Position numbers and translations under genes: made by a program. From positions 1 through 40,442 of IMG/VR virus record IMGVR_UViG_3300044620_001722: a DNA stretch of 40,442 bases; one strand, given 5' to 3'. Of the stretch, positions 22,909-31,033 are shown in pieces (position 1 is the first letter of the stretch; each line of letters opens with the position of its first letter). The notes under the pieces were generated by a model that saw only the letters and a program-made list of their open reading frames with translations, did no database searches and was not told the DNA's origin. The stretch is from a virus.

Positions 22909-25275
22909 GCACTCGCCCCAGGAAACCCGGGAGGTCTTGCAGCCAACAGGTATAACAAGAGGGTCGTCGTAGGGCAAGGGAATTTCTGCCAATTCGATGA
23001 CTCGGCGAGTTAGTTCGGCTTCTCGCCGCGTTGGGAATTGCCCGGCAAGCGAGTCATGGACCTGTAGCAGTATCTCAATTTCAGGTTCCTGCCGGTCAAT
23101 CTCCATGTAAGCTCGATTGATGAGGCAGCCCACGGTCGATTGGGGAATCCAAGCAATCGCGACGTTGAAAATTGTCCCTTCGATTCGTTCGAGGAAATAG
23201 CGACGATAGCCGAAAATGTTTTCAACCATTCGGCGCTTGACGACCTGATCCTTGACGTCATCTTGCCAACGGCGGATTTCCGGAAACTTACCGAAGTACC
23301 ATGCCTGCGTCTTCTCTGCTTCGTGGACAAGCAGACCAAGCCGCTCGGCAAGCCCCTTAGCCGAACCGAGGTAGTTTGTCCCGTGACAGAAGGCTTTGAA
23401 CAGCTGTCGGCGCGGGTCCTTTTTAGTGAGCGTTGGGTCATGGTAGAATTCCTTAGCGACTTCGGTGTAGGGGTCTAGGCCTTCGCGTAGCATGGCTTTC
23501 AGCTCGCTGGCCCCGGACTCCCAAACCACAATTCGTAGGTCAGCTGAACCGAGGTCGATATCGAAGAAGGTCCGGCCTGGGTCTGGGATAAACATGCTTC
23601 GAATGTTTGGCAGCGAAAGCCTGTCCCCGTCTTCCCCCTTCGGAATATTCTGAAGGTTGAGCCCTGTCCCGAAAGCGTTGGTTGAGGAACTGAACCGATA
23701 TGTGTCGGTTCCAGGGATGCTAAAACTGCTTCGCATTCTGCCATCAACATCACAAGAGCTGTTGATGAAGGTAGAGAGGAAAACACCAAGCGACCGGAGG
23801 TCTTGAATTTTCTCAATGAGGGGTCGTAGCGCAGGTTCGCGAGCAGCAATGCGCAAAAGCGCTTCATCGTCCGTTGAAGGCGTTCGTGTCTTTCGTCCCA
23901 GAACCACGGGCTGGCCCAGTTTGAGGTAGAAGAGCTCGCACATCTGGGCTGGCGAGCGTATGTTGATGGACTCGCCGAGTACGTCTTCGATCCAGGCTTG
24001 CCGGTCTTCGATTTGAGCCTGGACTGCTTTGCGGAATTCCGATCGTGTCGCTTCATTGATGCGCACCCCTCGTTGCATGGTCTTGAGAACGGGCCACCAC
24101 AAGGCTTGCTGGAAGTCGTGTGGGCCGCGCACTCCGATCATGTCGACAACGCGCTGCTCTTCGTCGTCGACCTCATAAGTGATCACTGCGTCTTTGCAGT
24201 TGTAGCCCCAATACTGGTCTTCCGGAATCGACGGGTTCCATTCTTTGCCTTCGTCTTTCCAGTACTCGTGGAAACCGCAGTACATCGAAGAGAGGAAATC
24301 GAGGCCCTTCTGCATCGTGGAGAAGCAGGAATGCTGCGCGATCATGGTGTCGCGAGTCAAGCGCGGGACGAAACCCCAGAATCTGTCAATGTACTGCGCG
24401 TCGTAGTGGAAATTCTGGCCGATGACGACAGCGTTGCGGTGTGTCAGCAATCGCCAGAGTCGGTAGACGATTTCAGCTTCTTCGTCCTCGGCCCAATAGC
24501 CTTCCACCCGCTCCGTGCACATCAACGGAATGCAGATCGCTTCGAGCTTCGACCACGCCAGCCCGATACACGCGATGTTGTAAGCACGGGTTTCAATGTC
24601 CACGCTGAGCTTCGTTGGCTCGGCTTCAACGAGGCGCTGAAGCAGGTCCAAGTAGTGCAGAACGGTGGCGTAATCCGGCCGAATTACGAAGGAATATTCT
24701 GGGCGTTTAAACCCCCCGGCGCGGAGGATCGAAACTGCGCGCTTGAGGTCCTGCACCACCACACCGCGCTTTTCCCATGCCGCGTTGACGAACCCCGGCG
24801 GAAGCGTCGGCACGACGGCCGGCTGGTAATCCAGACCCGTGGCCAGATCAGCGCTGAGCATCGAACCACGCCAGGAGGTAACGCCCCACTGGCCGGTAAG
24901 CATCCACATCGCGGCGTTGCCCAGGGCAATGATGACGGTCGGGCGGACTTGCTCGATCTCCCGGGCCAGCATCTGCATGTGATCGCAGACCAGGGGCAGA
25001 ACGTGCTTGTCACGGGTGATCGTGTGCGCTGGGGTGATGTCCTTCTTCTTCGTCGCGATCAGCGATTCGATCTCGCCACGCGGGGGGCGGATCTTCAGCG
25101 CGGACGTAATGTAGCACTGAGAACGCAAGATCCCGGCGTCCTTGAGCATGTCGTTGAAGGTCGAGCCGTTGCCGTCCGACAGGGCGACGCCGGCGCGGAA
25201 ATCCCCCTCGGAAGGGAACTCAGCGACGATCATGATGCGGGCCGGCGCTGGGCCGGAAGGGCGAATGAGGCTCAT
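22903..25275 (-). CDS. UDG-like domain fused to family A DNA polymerase
   Basis: 790 aa; ATG overlaps the previous stop by one base (TAATG). Residues 13-165 resemble a family 4/5 uracil-DNA glycosylase: IMIVAEFPSEGD, ITSALKIRPPRG (57-67), RPTVIIALGNAAMWMLTG (111-128), but the His-Pro of the second active-site motif is replaced (PTLPPG, 156-161) and the usual four Fe-S cysteines are lacking. The 3'-5' exonuclease has VDIETR (D226, E228), GQNFHYDAQY and YNCKDA (D362). Polymerase: TYRFSS...LNLQNIP (525-545), motif A DIDLGSADLR (572-581), motif B RRQLFKAFCHGTNYLG (K627, Y635), motif C QVHDS (H740, D741). The replicative polymerase. The domain linker (residues 190-201) coincides with palindromic site N. 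Confidence 0.92.
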   Translation of the reverse strand: MSLIRPSGPAPARIMIVAEFPSEGDFRAGVALSDGNGSTFNDMLKDAGILRSQCYITSALKIRPPRGEIESLIATKKKDITPAHTITRDKHVLPLVCDHMQMLAREIEQVRPTVIIALGNAAMWMLTGQWGVTSWRGSMLSADLATGLDYQPAVVPTLPPGFVNAAWEKRGVVVQDLKRAVSILRAGGFKRPEYSFVIRPDYATVLHYLDLLQRLVEAEPTKLSVDIETRAYNIACIGLAWSKLEAICIPLMCTERVEGYWAEDEEAEIVYRLWRLLTHRNAVVIGQNFHYDAQYIDRFWGFVPRLTRDTMIAQHSCFSTMQKGLDFLSSMYCGFHEYWKDEGKEWNPSIPEDQYWGYNCKDAVITYEVDDEEQRVVDMIGVRGPHDFQQALWWPVLKTMQRGVRINEATRSEFRKAVQAQIEDRQAWIEDVLGESINIRSPAQMCELFYLKLGQPVVLGRKTRTPSTDDEALLRIAAREPALRPLIEKIQDLRSLGVFLSTFINSSCDVDGRMRSSFSIPGTDTYRFSSSTNAFGTGLNLQNIPKGEDGDRLSLPNIRSMFIPDPGRTFFDIDLGSADLRIVVWESGASELKAMLREGLDPYTEVAKEFYHDPTLTKKDPRRQLFKAFCHGTNYLGSAKGLAERLGLLVHEAEKTQAWYFGKFPEIRRWQDDVKDQVVKRRMVENIFGYRRYFLERIEGTIFNVAIAWIPQSTVGCLINRAYMEIDRQEPEIEILLQVHDSLAGQFPTRREAELTRRVIELAEIPLPYDDPLVIPVGCKTSRVSWGECD
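24673..24708. promoter_or_regulatory. Palindromic site N, inside the polymerase gene
   Basis: ATCCGGCCGAATTA (24673-24686), exact 8-bp spacer, opposite-strand half AAACGCCCAGAATA (24708-24695). It encodes residues 190-201 of the polymerase, the linker between the UDG-like and exonuclease domains. On the minus strand TTTAAA is followed 17 bp later by CGTAAT, so a weak internal promoter is possible. Confidence 0.75.
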
Positions 25276-25814
25276 TAGACCCCCATCCAGTGAAGTTGCT
25301 CGGACCTTTTCCAGGCATGCACCGTACGATCTTGGTATTTGACGCGGCCGCGCACGGCGCCAACTGTCGAGTAATGCAAAAGTTTCGGGTACAGCTCCTG
25401 AACTTCCGGCCCGATAAGCTCGAACGTGTTGTCCGGATCATCCACGAAGCGGAGCTGAACCAGCAAAGGAAAGGTTTTTGCTTGCGGTTTTTTGGCCGCC
25501 TCAGCCTCCTCGATCAACGCAATCGCCAGCACAGCGTAATTGATCAGATCGTGGAAGCGCCCAACAATCGGCTCACTGAGTTTCGGCTCTTCTCCACGCT
25601 GCTTCGCGCGAACATAGGACGACACCGAATCCCAATGCTTCGCCATGTAGACGTGCAGTACCGTCAGAGGCTCCACCCCGGTATTGACCGCGCCGCGCTT
25701 AAAGTTCGCGAGCCGGTCTTCCGACCCTGCGTACTCGGCACCTTTACTAACGAGAATATCAACAGTGTCGGATTGAACGCGCTTGCACAGTGCTTCGAAA
25801 TCTTGCTGGTTCAT
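25275..25814 (-). CDS. DUF1599/Nmad1-like nucleotide-related protein
   Basis: 179 aa. Residues 1-115 show the pattern F..L..RV..D..DILVSKGAEYAGSEDRLANFKRGAVNTG, VYMAKHWDSVSSYV and EPIVGRFHDLINYAVLAIALIEE, which I associate with DUF1599 (nucleotide modification associated domain 1), a helical family thought to bind nucleotides. A C-terminal extension (VRGRVKYQDRTVHAWKRSEQLHW) is of unknown role. Coupled by one-base overlap to the polymerase and close to the methyltransferase, which suggests a role in the precursor pool or base modification. Confidence 0.65.
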   Translation of the reverse strand: MNQQDFEALCKRVQSDTVDILVSKGAEYAGSEDRLANFKRGAVNTGVEPLTVLHVYMAKHWDSVSSYVRAKQRGEEPKLSEPIVGRFHDLINYAVLAIALIEEAEAAKKPQAKTFPLLVQLRFVDDPDNTFELIGPEVQELYPKLLHYSTVGAVRGRVKYQDRTVHAWKRSEQLHWMGV

Positions 25815-25824
25815 GTCAGCTCCT

Positions 25825-27234
25825 TCAGATCATGGCCGGCTCTTCGCCGATTTTGATATCCTTCGCACGGCGGAGGCACAGACCGTAGTATTCGGGATTC
25901 AGCTCGGTGACGGTCGCTGCGCACTTGAAGCTGTGCGCCGCCGGGATCAGCGTGCCCGTGCCGCCGAAGGCGTCGAAGACACGGTCGCCGGGCTTGACGC
26001 TGCGCTGCAGCAGGTTTTGGTACAGCGCAACCGGCTTCTGCGCACCGTGCGACGTGTTCTTGTCGCCTTCGACCGAGATCACATCAGGGTAGATGTGCGT
26101 GACCGGCTTGTTGCCCTTGATCGCGTAGAGGATGATTTCGTACTGACGACGCGGGCCACGATCGGGCAAGGGCACGCGGCCGCTGTTGAGCTTGTGCACG
26201 ATCAGCGGGGTGCGGAAGACGTACCAGCCAGCAGCGAGCATGAATTCCTTGAGCTTGTGGAAGTTGTCGAAATCACAGAAGACGTAGGCGTGAGCTTCGG
26301 GCTTGGCCACGGCGAAGGACAGCGGAGCCCAATTGCGCATGAGGCTGAGCCAGCTCTCATAGCTGTCGTCATAATGGTGCTCCACGCCCGTGAGCTTGCC
26401 GCCAGCATCGCCGAAGGAATCAGCACCCATACCATACGGCGGGTCAGTCAAGATCACATCGAACTTTTTGTCCGCCGGGCCGTCAGCCACGCTGCGCATG
26501 AACTCCAGGCAATCGATGTTGAGGATGCTGTGAGCGTCAGCCGTGAACGTGGCGCCGATCACGCGGGCCAGCTCGACGTTGCGGCCAGCTTCTTCCTGCT
26601 TTTTCAGGATCTTGAACGCCTCATCGACTGACTTGGCTTTGGCCACAGCCGGGTTGTCGAGGTGCTTGGCCACGATCAGCTCTTTGCGGACCTTGTCGCG
26701 GTAGTTGCCATCGTCGCGGCCGTGGATTTCCAGCGCGGTGTCGTTGATCGTGTGGGCCGGGGTGGCTGGCTGCTCGGCGTCTGGCAAAGCCGCAACGGCC
26801 TTGGCGCGCTTGGCTTCAGCCTGCATCATGCGCAGCTCATGGAGCTTCTTCGTCGCGTCGGCACTTTCCTGCCACGTCAGATCTTTCCGGCGGATGTTCT
26901 CGTCCAGCTCGGCTTCGAAAGCGTCGATTTCCGACAGCTCGCCAAGGTCGGTGTACGGGATGACGCCGGCATCAGCTGTGTAGAGCTTACCGTTGTAGCG
27001 GAACTCGCCGCCCAGGGCGAAGATATCACCAATGACCTTGAGACGGGTTTCGCCCGCCACCAGTACCATGGCTTCACCTTCCCGCCGCAGCACCGGCGCG
27101 TGCATGAGCTGGGCATTCGGCCGGTCCTTGCTGGTCTCGATCGACGCCTGCATTTCCAGCATTTTGGTGGGGTCGAACTCGCGTCGCTGGCGATTGGGCT
27201 TGATGACGACGGCGGACAAAGCGATATCGGGCAT
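25825..27234 (-). CDS. ParB-like domain fused to DNA adenine/cytosine-N4 methyltransferase
   Basis: 469 aa from ATG 27234 (GGAG upstream; the longer frame to 27432 would run through site F). The N-terminal ~125 residues are ParB/sulfiredoxin-like: a VVIKPNRQRREFDPTKM start, HAPVLRREGEAMVLVAGETRLKV (46-67) and DLTWQESADATKKLHEL. The helical linker is followed by a beta-class amino-methyltransferase: TDPPYGMG (263-270, motif IV), then GDRVFDAFGGTGTLIPA (416-432, SAM-binding motif I). Methylates N6-A or N4-C in DNA. The ParB part may give sequence recognition or be a nuclease. It could protect phage DNA or mark control sites. Confidence 0.88.
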   Translation of the reverse strand: MPDIALSAVVIKPNRQRREFDPTKMLEMQASIETSKDRPNAQLMHAPVLRREGEAMVLVAGETRLKVIGDIFALGGEFRYNGKLYTADAGVIPYTDLGELSEIDAFEAELDENIRRKDLTWQESADATKKLHELRMMQAEAKRAKAVAALPDAEQPATPAHTINDTALEIHGRDDGNYRDKVRKELIVAKHLDNPAVAKAKSVDEAFKILKKQEEAGRNVELARVIGATFTADAHSILNIDCLEFMRSVADGPADKKFDVILTDPPYGMGADSFGDAGGKLTGVEHHYDDSYESWLSLMRNWAPLSFAVAKPEAHAYVFCDFDNFHKLKEFMLAAGWYVFRTPLIVHKLNSGRVPLPDRGPRRQYEIILYAIKGNKPVTHIYPDVISVEGDKNTSHGAQKPVALYQNLLQRSVKPGDRVFDAFGGTGTLIPAAHSFKCAATVTELNPEYYGLCLRRAKDIKIGEEPAMI

Positions 27235-27485
27235 TTTCGGGGCTCCATGGTGGCCGTGGGTGGCCGGGATTGGGGAGAGGCGCACGGCGGGGGTGGATCG
27301 GGCCGTGGCGGCGTTTTTGCCGTGGGGTGGGGGGTGGATATGGTCCGGGGTCGAAAATCGCGCCACGGGCCGGAAATAAAACCGCCCGAAATACGGCGGA
27401 TTATTCTGGTCGGTCAATCCCGCCACCCACAAGCGAAAGCGCCCCGTATAAGTCCGGGGCCACGACTGTCAGCGATCGGCGAGGA
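27235..27485. promoter_or_regulatory. Control region upstream of the methyltransferase gene
   Basis: 251 bp without a gene. Contains palindromic site F and, between it and the ATG, a leader of about 145 bp that shares blocks with the left end of the genome (195-207, 255-270). The minus-strand TTGACC (27417-27412) is a good -35; the -10 choices (GTATTT at 17 bp, TATTTC at 18 bp) are weak. Confidence 0.55.
27380..27415. promoter_or_regulatory. Palindromic site F
   Basis: AACCGCCCGAAATA (27380-27393), 8-bp spacer, opposite-strand half GACCGACCAGAATA (27415-27402). Lies about 150 bp upstream of the ParB-methyltransferase start. The minus-strand flank completes TTGACC, pointing the possible promoter at that gene. 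Confidence 0.8.
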
Positions 27486-27950
27486 TCAGTAGGCCTTGGT
27501 CACGCCCTTCACGTCGTTGTAGATCGTTTCGGGGTCGTCAGCCTTCGGGCGCTGGGTGACCTTGATCTTGACCAGACGGCCAGAGAACATGGTCATGGCG
27601 AAGGGTTGGCCGGGGACGTTGAGGCCGCAGGCTTCGCGGAGACGGCCCAGGCCGACGTTCTTGCCCTTGCCCATGTCGAGGTTCTGGCCGTCTTCGGTCA
27701 GGTCGAGCATGACACCCTGGCGCACCGTGAGCTTGTCGCGGCCGGTGGCGTCCTTGGCGGCTTGATCGTCGATCAGGTACTCGACGTCCAGGCGCAGGCC
27801 GGATTGGCTGCCGTCCTTGGATTGCCAGGTGCTGATCTTCGCGCTTTCGATGACGGCTTGGTATTCGCCTTCGGGGATGGGAAGCAGCTTGGTGTCGTTG
27901 ACTTCGCTGGTGGTGGTTTCCATCAAGGATGCGGGATCGAAAGTGGACAT
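27486..27950 (-). CDS. SSB-like / DUF669-type protein
   Basis: 154 aa. The sequence LLPIPEGEYQAVIESAKISTWQSKDGSQSGLRLDVEYLID and a later GRLVKIKVTQRP resemble phage DUF669/single-strand DNA-binding proteins with an OB-like beta barrel. High-frequency G/C-ending codons suggest strong expression. Sits between the Sak4-like ATPase and the methyltransferase/polymerase genes, fitting a replication and recombination role. Confidence 0.7.
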   Translation of the reverse strand: MSTFDPASLMETTTSEVNDTKLLPIPEGEYQAVIESAKISTWQSKDGSQSGLRLDVEYLIDDQAAKDATGRDKLTVRQGVMLDLTEDGQNLDMGKGKNVGLGRLREACGLNVPGQPFAMTMFSGRLVKIKVTQRPKADDPETIYNDVKGVTKAY

Positions 27951-28058
27951 GGTGTGTTCCTATGTGAAAGTTGGGAAAACGGGGCGGGTGAAAGCTGATG
28001 CAGGCTGCCCCAATACCTGCGGCCGGGGGTTGAATCATGCCGGGGACCGGCCGAGCTG

Positions 28059-28958
28059 TCAAGCCTTTTGCGGCAAGGTCTGCGTAGCCGGGCGAATCGC
28101 TGCGTCGCGAGCGCGCCACTTGTCGATGATGGGCTTGAAGCTCGGGGGCAGGTCTTGGCTGACGGCGAGGTTGCGGGTCTTGAGGTCAGCCATCGGGTTG
28201 GCCGTGTCCCACTTCCACTTCGCGCCTTCGCGAACGCAGAGGATCACGTCGGAGAACATCGCGGGAATCTTCGGCGCGAGCTTCTGTCCCAGCGTGCTGA
28301 CCATGAGCTTGATGCCGCCGAGGACTTCGTCCTTCTCGCGTTCGACGTGAGCCAGCAGCACAAAATGGCAACGCATGTTGTTCGTGAGCTTGCCGAGTAG
28401 CGTTTCGACTTGCTGCTGAGCCAGGCCCCAATCGGGCATCGAGCGGACGGGCTTGCCGCCGATGACGCTGAGCATCGACGCGGTGTTGACGCCGGTCAAG
28501 CCGTCGATGGCCACGGCGCGGCTAGTGTCGAACTTGTCCACCGAGCCGAAGGCCTCGCCTGTGCGCTGGTCGACGAAGTTGTTCAGCACCTCGTAGAGCG
28601 AGCGGAACTGGTTGTACTTCGAGCGGTTGGTGTCCTGGATCTTCGAAAGCATTTCCAGGCTCATCGTGTTGATCTTCGTCGCGGTGTCGAGCAGCTCGGT
28701 GAAGCTCGCATCGGGGGCCTTGACGATGTGCCAGTGGAGGTTCGGCGGAACTGGCTGCCCGCGGTCGACCCAGTAGCCGAGCAGGGATTCCAGACCCGGT
28801 TCCAGCGCGATGTAGAACACTTCGACGCCGGCGTCGACCAGCGTGCCGATGGCGTGGGTTTTGCCGGTGCCGGCGGGGCCCATCAGCAGCACGTTGAGGC
28901 CTGGGAGGCCCGCGACGGCCGCAGACACTGGGGTTTGAACTGGTGCGTTCACTTGCAT
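28059..28958 (-). CDS. RecA/Sak4-like ATPase
   Basis: 299 aa. Walker A GPAGTGKT (27-34) near the N-terminus, a hydrophobic strand followed by acidic residue (RAVAIDGLTG) as Walker B, and HFVLLAHVEREKD as a later sensor strand. Size and pattern match the phage AAA_24/Sak4 group, single-strand annealing recombinases related to RecA core. Together with the SSB-like neighbour and the Cas4-like nuclease two genes upstream it forms a recombination set. Start overlaps the upstream small gene by 10 bp. Confidence 0.8.
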   Translation of the reverse strand: MQVNAPVQTPVSAAVAGLPGLNVLLMGPAGTGKTHAIGTLVDAGVEVFYIALEPGLESLLGYWVDRGQPVPPNLHWHIVKAPDASFTELLDTATKINTMSLEMLSKIQDTNRSKYNQFRSLYEVLNNFVDQRTGEAFGSVDKFDTSRAVAIDGLTGVNTASMLSVIGGKPVRSMPDWGLAQQQVETLLGKLTNNMRCHFVLLAHVEREKDEVLGGIKLMVSTLGQKLAPKIPAMFSDVILCVREGAKWKWDTANPMADLKTRNLAVSQDLPPSFKPIIDKWRARDAAIRPATQTLPQKA

Positions 28959-29188
28959 TTCCTTTCGAGGTCGCGGAGACTGCGGGAGAGGATCAGCAGC
29001 TCATTGCGGAGCCTGTTGACTTCCCGGAATTCTTCCGCAGAGAGCTTGGTTGCGTTACGGCCAAGAGCGGCGCAGAAATTCGCTTCCGCCCCCTCGGCGA
29101 TGCGCATGAGCCAGGAGAGTTGCCTGTGCCTGACTTGTGCATCGGAGGGGACGTGGCCGTTGCGATCGCGCTTAGTATGCCTTGCCAT
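28949..29188 (-). CDS. Small basic hypothetical protein (79 aa)
   Basis: 79 aa, overlapping both neighbours (10 and 17 bp). Basic N-terminus (MARHTKRDRNGH) and a helical remainder ending in SRSLRDLERKCK. No known domain. The tight overlaps with MazG-like and Sak4-like genes argue that it is a real, translationally coupled gene. Confidence 0.6.
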   Translation of the reverse strand: MARHTKRDRNGHVPSDAQVRHRQLSWLMRIAEGAEANFCAALGRNATKLSAEEFREVNRLRNELLILSRSLRDLERKCK

Positions 29189-29669
29189 GCTTGAAAGGCC
29201 GCGTGGTGTTGTACGCGAGCTTTTCGATGATGGCTTCGCCGAGGCGGAGCTGGTGACGACCGGCGAAGTCCAGGATGCGGATCACGGTGTCAGCCAGCTC
29301 CGCTTCGATGCCGGTATAGGCCGGGATCTTGTCGTCGCTGGTGATACCCTTGCGATCGGCTTCGAGGGCTTCGCTCAGCTCGCTGTGCATCAGGGCGATC
29401 TTGCCGGGGGTGCTGTCCTGCGAGCCGGCCCAGAAGCCCTGCGCGGCGTGCCAGTCGTAGACGATGGTTTGCAGCGTGTTCAGCGTGCCGACGAGGGAGC
29501 CGCCGACACCGACCAAGGCTTGGTTCATGGCGCGAACGCGCTCGCTGTGATTGTGCTCGTCGGTCAAAGACTGCTGCAGCTCTGCGGCGTCTGCGGTGAT
29601 CTGGGCTTCGATTTCGGCGCGGCTGCGTTTGCGGCGGGTGGCTTGTGCTTGGTTGCTTTCGGTGTTCAT
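29172..29669 (-). CDS. MazG-like nucleotide pyrophosphohydrolase
   Basis: 165 aa. After a basic N-terminus, residues about 72-165 give the MazG-type helix pattern: LMHSELSEALEADRKG (ExxE), GIEAELADTVIRILDFAGRH (E..D) and a C-terminal KLAYNTTRPFKHGKAY. These acidic residues bind Mg2+ and hydrolyse (d)NTPs to monophosphates. It may shape the dNTP pool or degrade an alarmone. ATGA overlap with the upstream gene. Confidence 0.8.
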   Translation of the reverse strand: MNTESNQAQATRRKRSRAEIEAQITADAAELQQSLTDEHNHSERVRAMNQALVGVGGSLVGTLNTLQTIVYDWHAAQGFWAGSQDSTPGKIALMHSELSEALEADRKGITSDDKIPAYTGIEAELADTVIRILDFAGRHQLRLGEAIIEKLAYNTTRPFKHGKAY

Positions 29670-30025
29670 GTTCGTTGTACCTTGTCAAGTTGGTCAAGAT
29701 GCCTTTCGAGTTCATATCGCAGCACGGCATCGGGGAATGCTGCGATCAGGTCCTTGTCCCAATTCAGCCAGAGGCTGCCGGGGACTCGGTAGAAACCGGC
29801 GCCGGGCTCCACGCACCGGCGGCAGGTGGAAGCGTAGCTCTGCCAGGGGGATTGCTTGCCGGCGAGGTTGAGCACAGGGCTGCGGGCAAAAACGTCCCCG
29901 CAATGCTGGCAGAACCAAAGGTAGCTGTAAGGCGCCCGCAGCTCTTCGTGAGCGAAGAAAGCGGCGACAGGGGATTCGCCGAGGTAAGTGCCTTCGACGA
30001 CGAAGAGCCTGCGAAAGTTAGCCAT
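29666..30025 (-). CDS. Zinc-knuckle hypothetical protein (119 aa)
   Basis: 119 aa with CQHCG (about 39-43) and CRRC (about 68-71), likely one Zn2+ site. Aromatic N-terminal region (SYLWFCQHCGDVFARSP) resembles zinc-ribbon phage proteins. C-terminal helix LRYELERHLDQLDKV. Coupled by ATGA to MazG-like gene. No function known. Confidence 0.65.
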   Translation of the reverse strand: MANFRRLFVVEGTYLGESPVAAFFAHEELRAPYSYLWFCQHCGDVFARSPVLNLAGKQSPWQSYASTCRRCVEPGAGFYRVPGSLWLNWDKDLIAAFPDAVLRYELERHLDQLDKVQRT

Positions 30026-30028
30026 CGC

Positions 30029-31033
30029 TCAGCCCTGATGCCCCCAGCTCGCTTCCCACTCTTCCACCGTGAGCTGCTTCCGAGCCAGCGGATCCCAGAC
30101 CCGGCGCTCAAAGTAGATCGGCAGCCAGCTTTCGGGCTCGGGGGACTTGCAGACTTCGACCATCGAGCAGCCGCCGTACTCGCCGCAGGCGTGATCGAGG
30201 TTGTGGTCCCAATAGCCTTGGCGCCACATTTCCATGGCGCGAGCAATGTCGCGCTGGGTCTGCATCTGCCAGCGGTCGATCTCGTACTGGCTGCGATGCG
30301 TGATCGCCTGCTGCGTGTCGTACTTGGTCTTGAGGATGCTGACACCGCGGACGACAGCACCGGCGGCTTCGATACCAGCCCGGCGAGCGGCCCAGACGTA
30401 GCCGGTGAACTGGCTGCGCATTTCCCACTGCTTCGACCAGCTGGCGCCCAGGGAACTCGTCGTCTTCTCGTCCACGACGTAGATGCCGTTCATGTACTCA
30501 GCGACGAGGTCGCTGCGGCCGGTGTACAGGATCGGATCGCCGGTGACGGGGTGGACGAGATCGAGGGGCTCGGCGAAGCTGAACTCGATCGCGTTCTTGC
30601 CGCCGACAACGTGGGGGGCCATGCCGTCATCACCCAGCGGGTAGGCGGAGAGGTAGAACTCCAGTGCACCGCACATGCGTTCGAGGGACTTGGCGCTGTC
30701 GCTGGGGCAGGAGAAATCGCCGTAGGCTTGCATCAGAGCTTCGAGGCCAGCGGCTTCGGCATCCTCTCGGCTGACGCCGTAGTCGAAAAAGGCCTTGCGG
30801 GCGACTTCGATACCCTTCGCGAAAGCCCCGCCGGCGACGAGGTGCACCGACTCGGCCTTGGGCTTCCAATGCTCGACGTAGGTGCGAAAGCACTTCTGCG
30901 GGCAAGACCGGAAGGCTGCGAGCATCGTCGAGTCCCAGGTGTGCGGGAACATCGGACGGCCGCGGGGGGCGACTTGCGCCGTGGGGGTGTCGAAGTGGCC
31001 GCGGACTTCGGCCGACATGAGGGGGTGGTTCAC
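30029..31033 (-). CDS. Cas4-like PD-(D/E)XK nuclease with Fe-S cysteines
   Basis: 334 aa, GTG start overlapping the upstream stop (GTGA). Cys44/Cys48 (CPQKC) near the N-terminus and C283, C289, C295 at the C-terminus could hold a 4Fe-4S cluster. The nuclease core has E150, GRSDLVAEY (D175) and VVDEKTTS (D188-E189-K190), i.e. the D...ExK motif, and QFTGYVWAA as the QxxxY-type motif IV. This is the RecB/Cas4 exonuclease arrangement, in phages used for recombination or end processing. There is no Cas1/Cas2 or repeat array nearby, so a CRISPR role is not supported. Confidence 0.85.
   Translation of the reverse strand: MNHPLMSAEVRGHFDTPTAQVAPRGRPMFPHTWDSTMLAAFRSCPQKCFRTYVEHWKPKAESVHLVAGGAFAKGIEVARKAFFDYGVSREDAEAAGLEALMQAYGDFSCPSDSAKSLERMCGALEFYLSAYPLGDDGMAPHVVGGKNAIEFSFAEPLDLVHPVTGDPILYTGRSDLVAEYMNGIYVVDEKTTSSLGASWSKQWEMRSQFTGYVWAARRAGIEAAGAVVRGVSILKTKYDTQQAITHRSQYEIDRWQMQTQRDIARAMEMWRQGYWDHNLDHACGEYGGCSMVEVCKSPEPESWLPIYFERRVWDPLARKQLTVEEWEASWGHQG

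Noticed and set aside
23641-23665. TATTCTG plus GGTTGA resembling a right half-site in the polymerase gene
   Set aside because: Encodes the conserved LQNIP motif of family A polymerases; no matching left half at the required spacing.
23998-25278. Plus-strand frame of 426 codons opposite the polymerase
   Set aside because: Shadow of the clearly identified UDG-polymerase fusion; no start signal.
30029-31033. CRISPR adaptation role for the Cas4-like gene
   Set aside because: No Cas1, Cas2 or repeat-spacer array anywhere in the window; free-standing phage Cas4-like nucleases are common.
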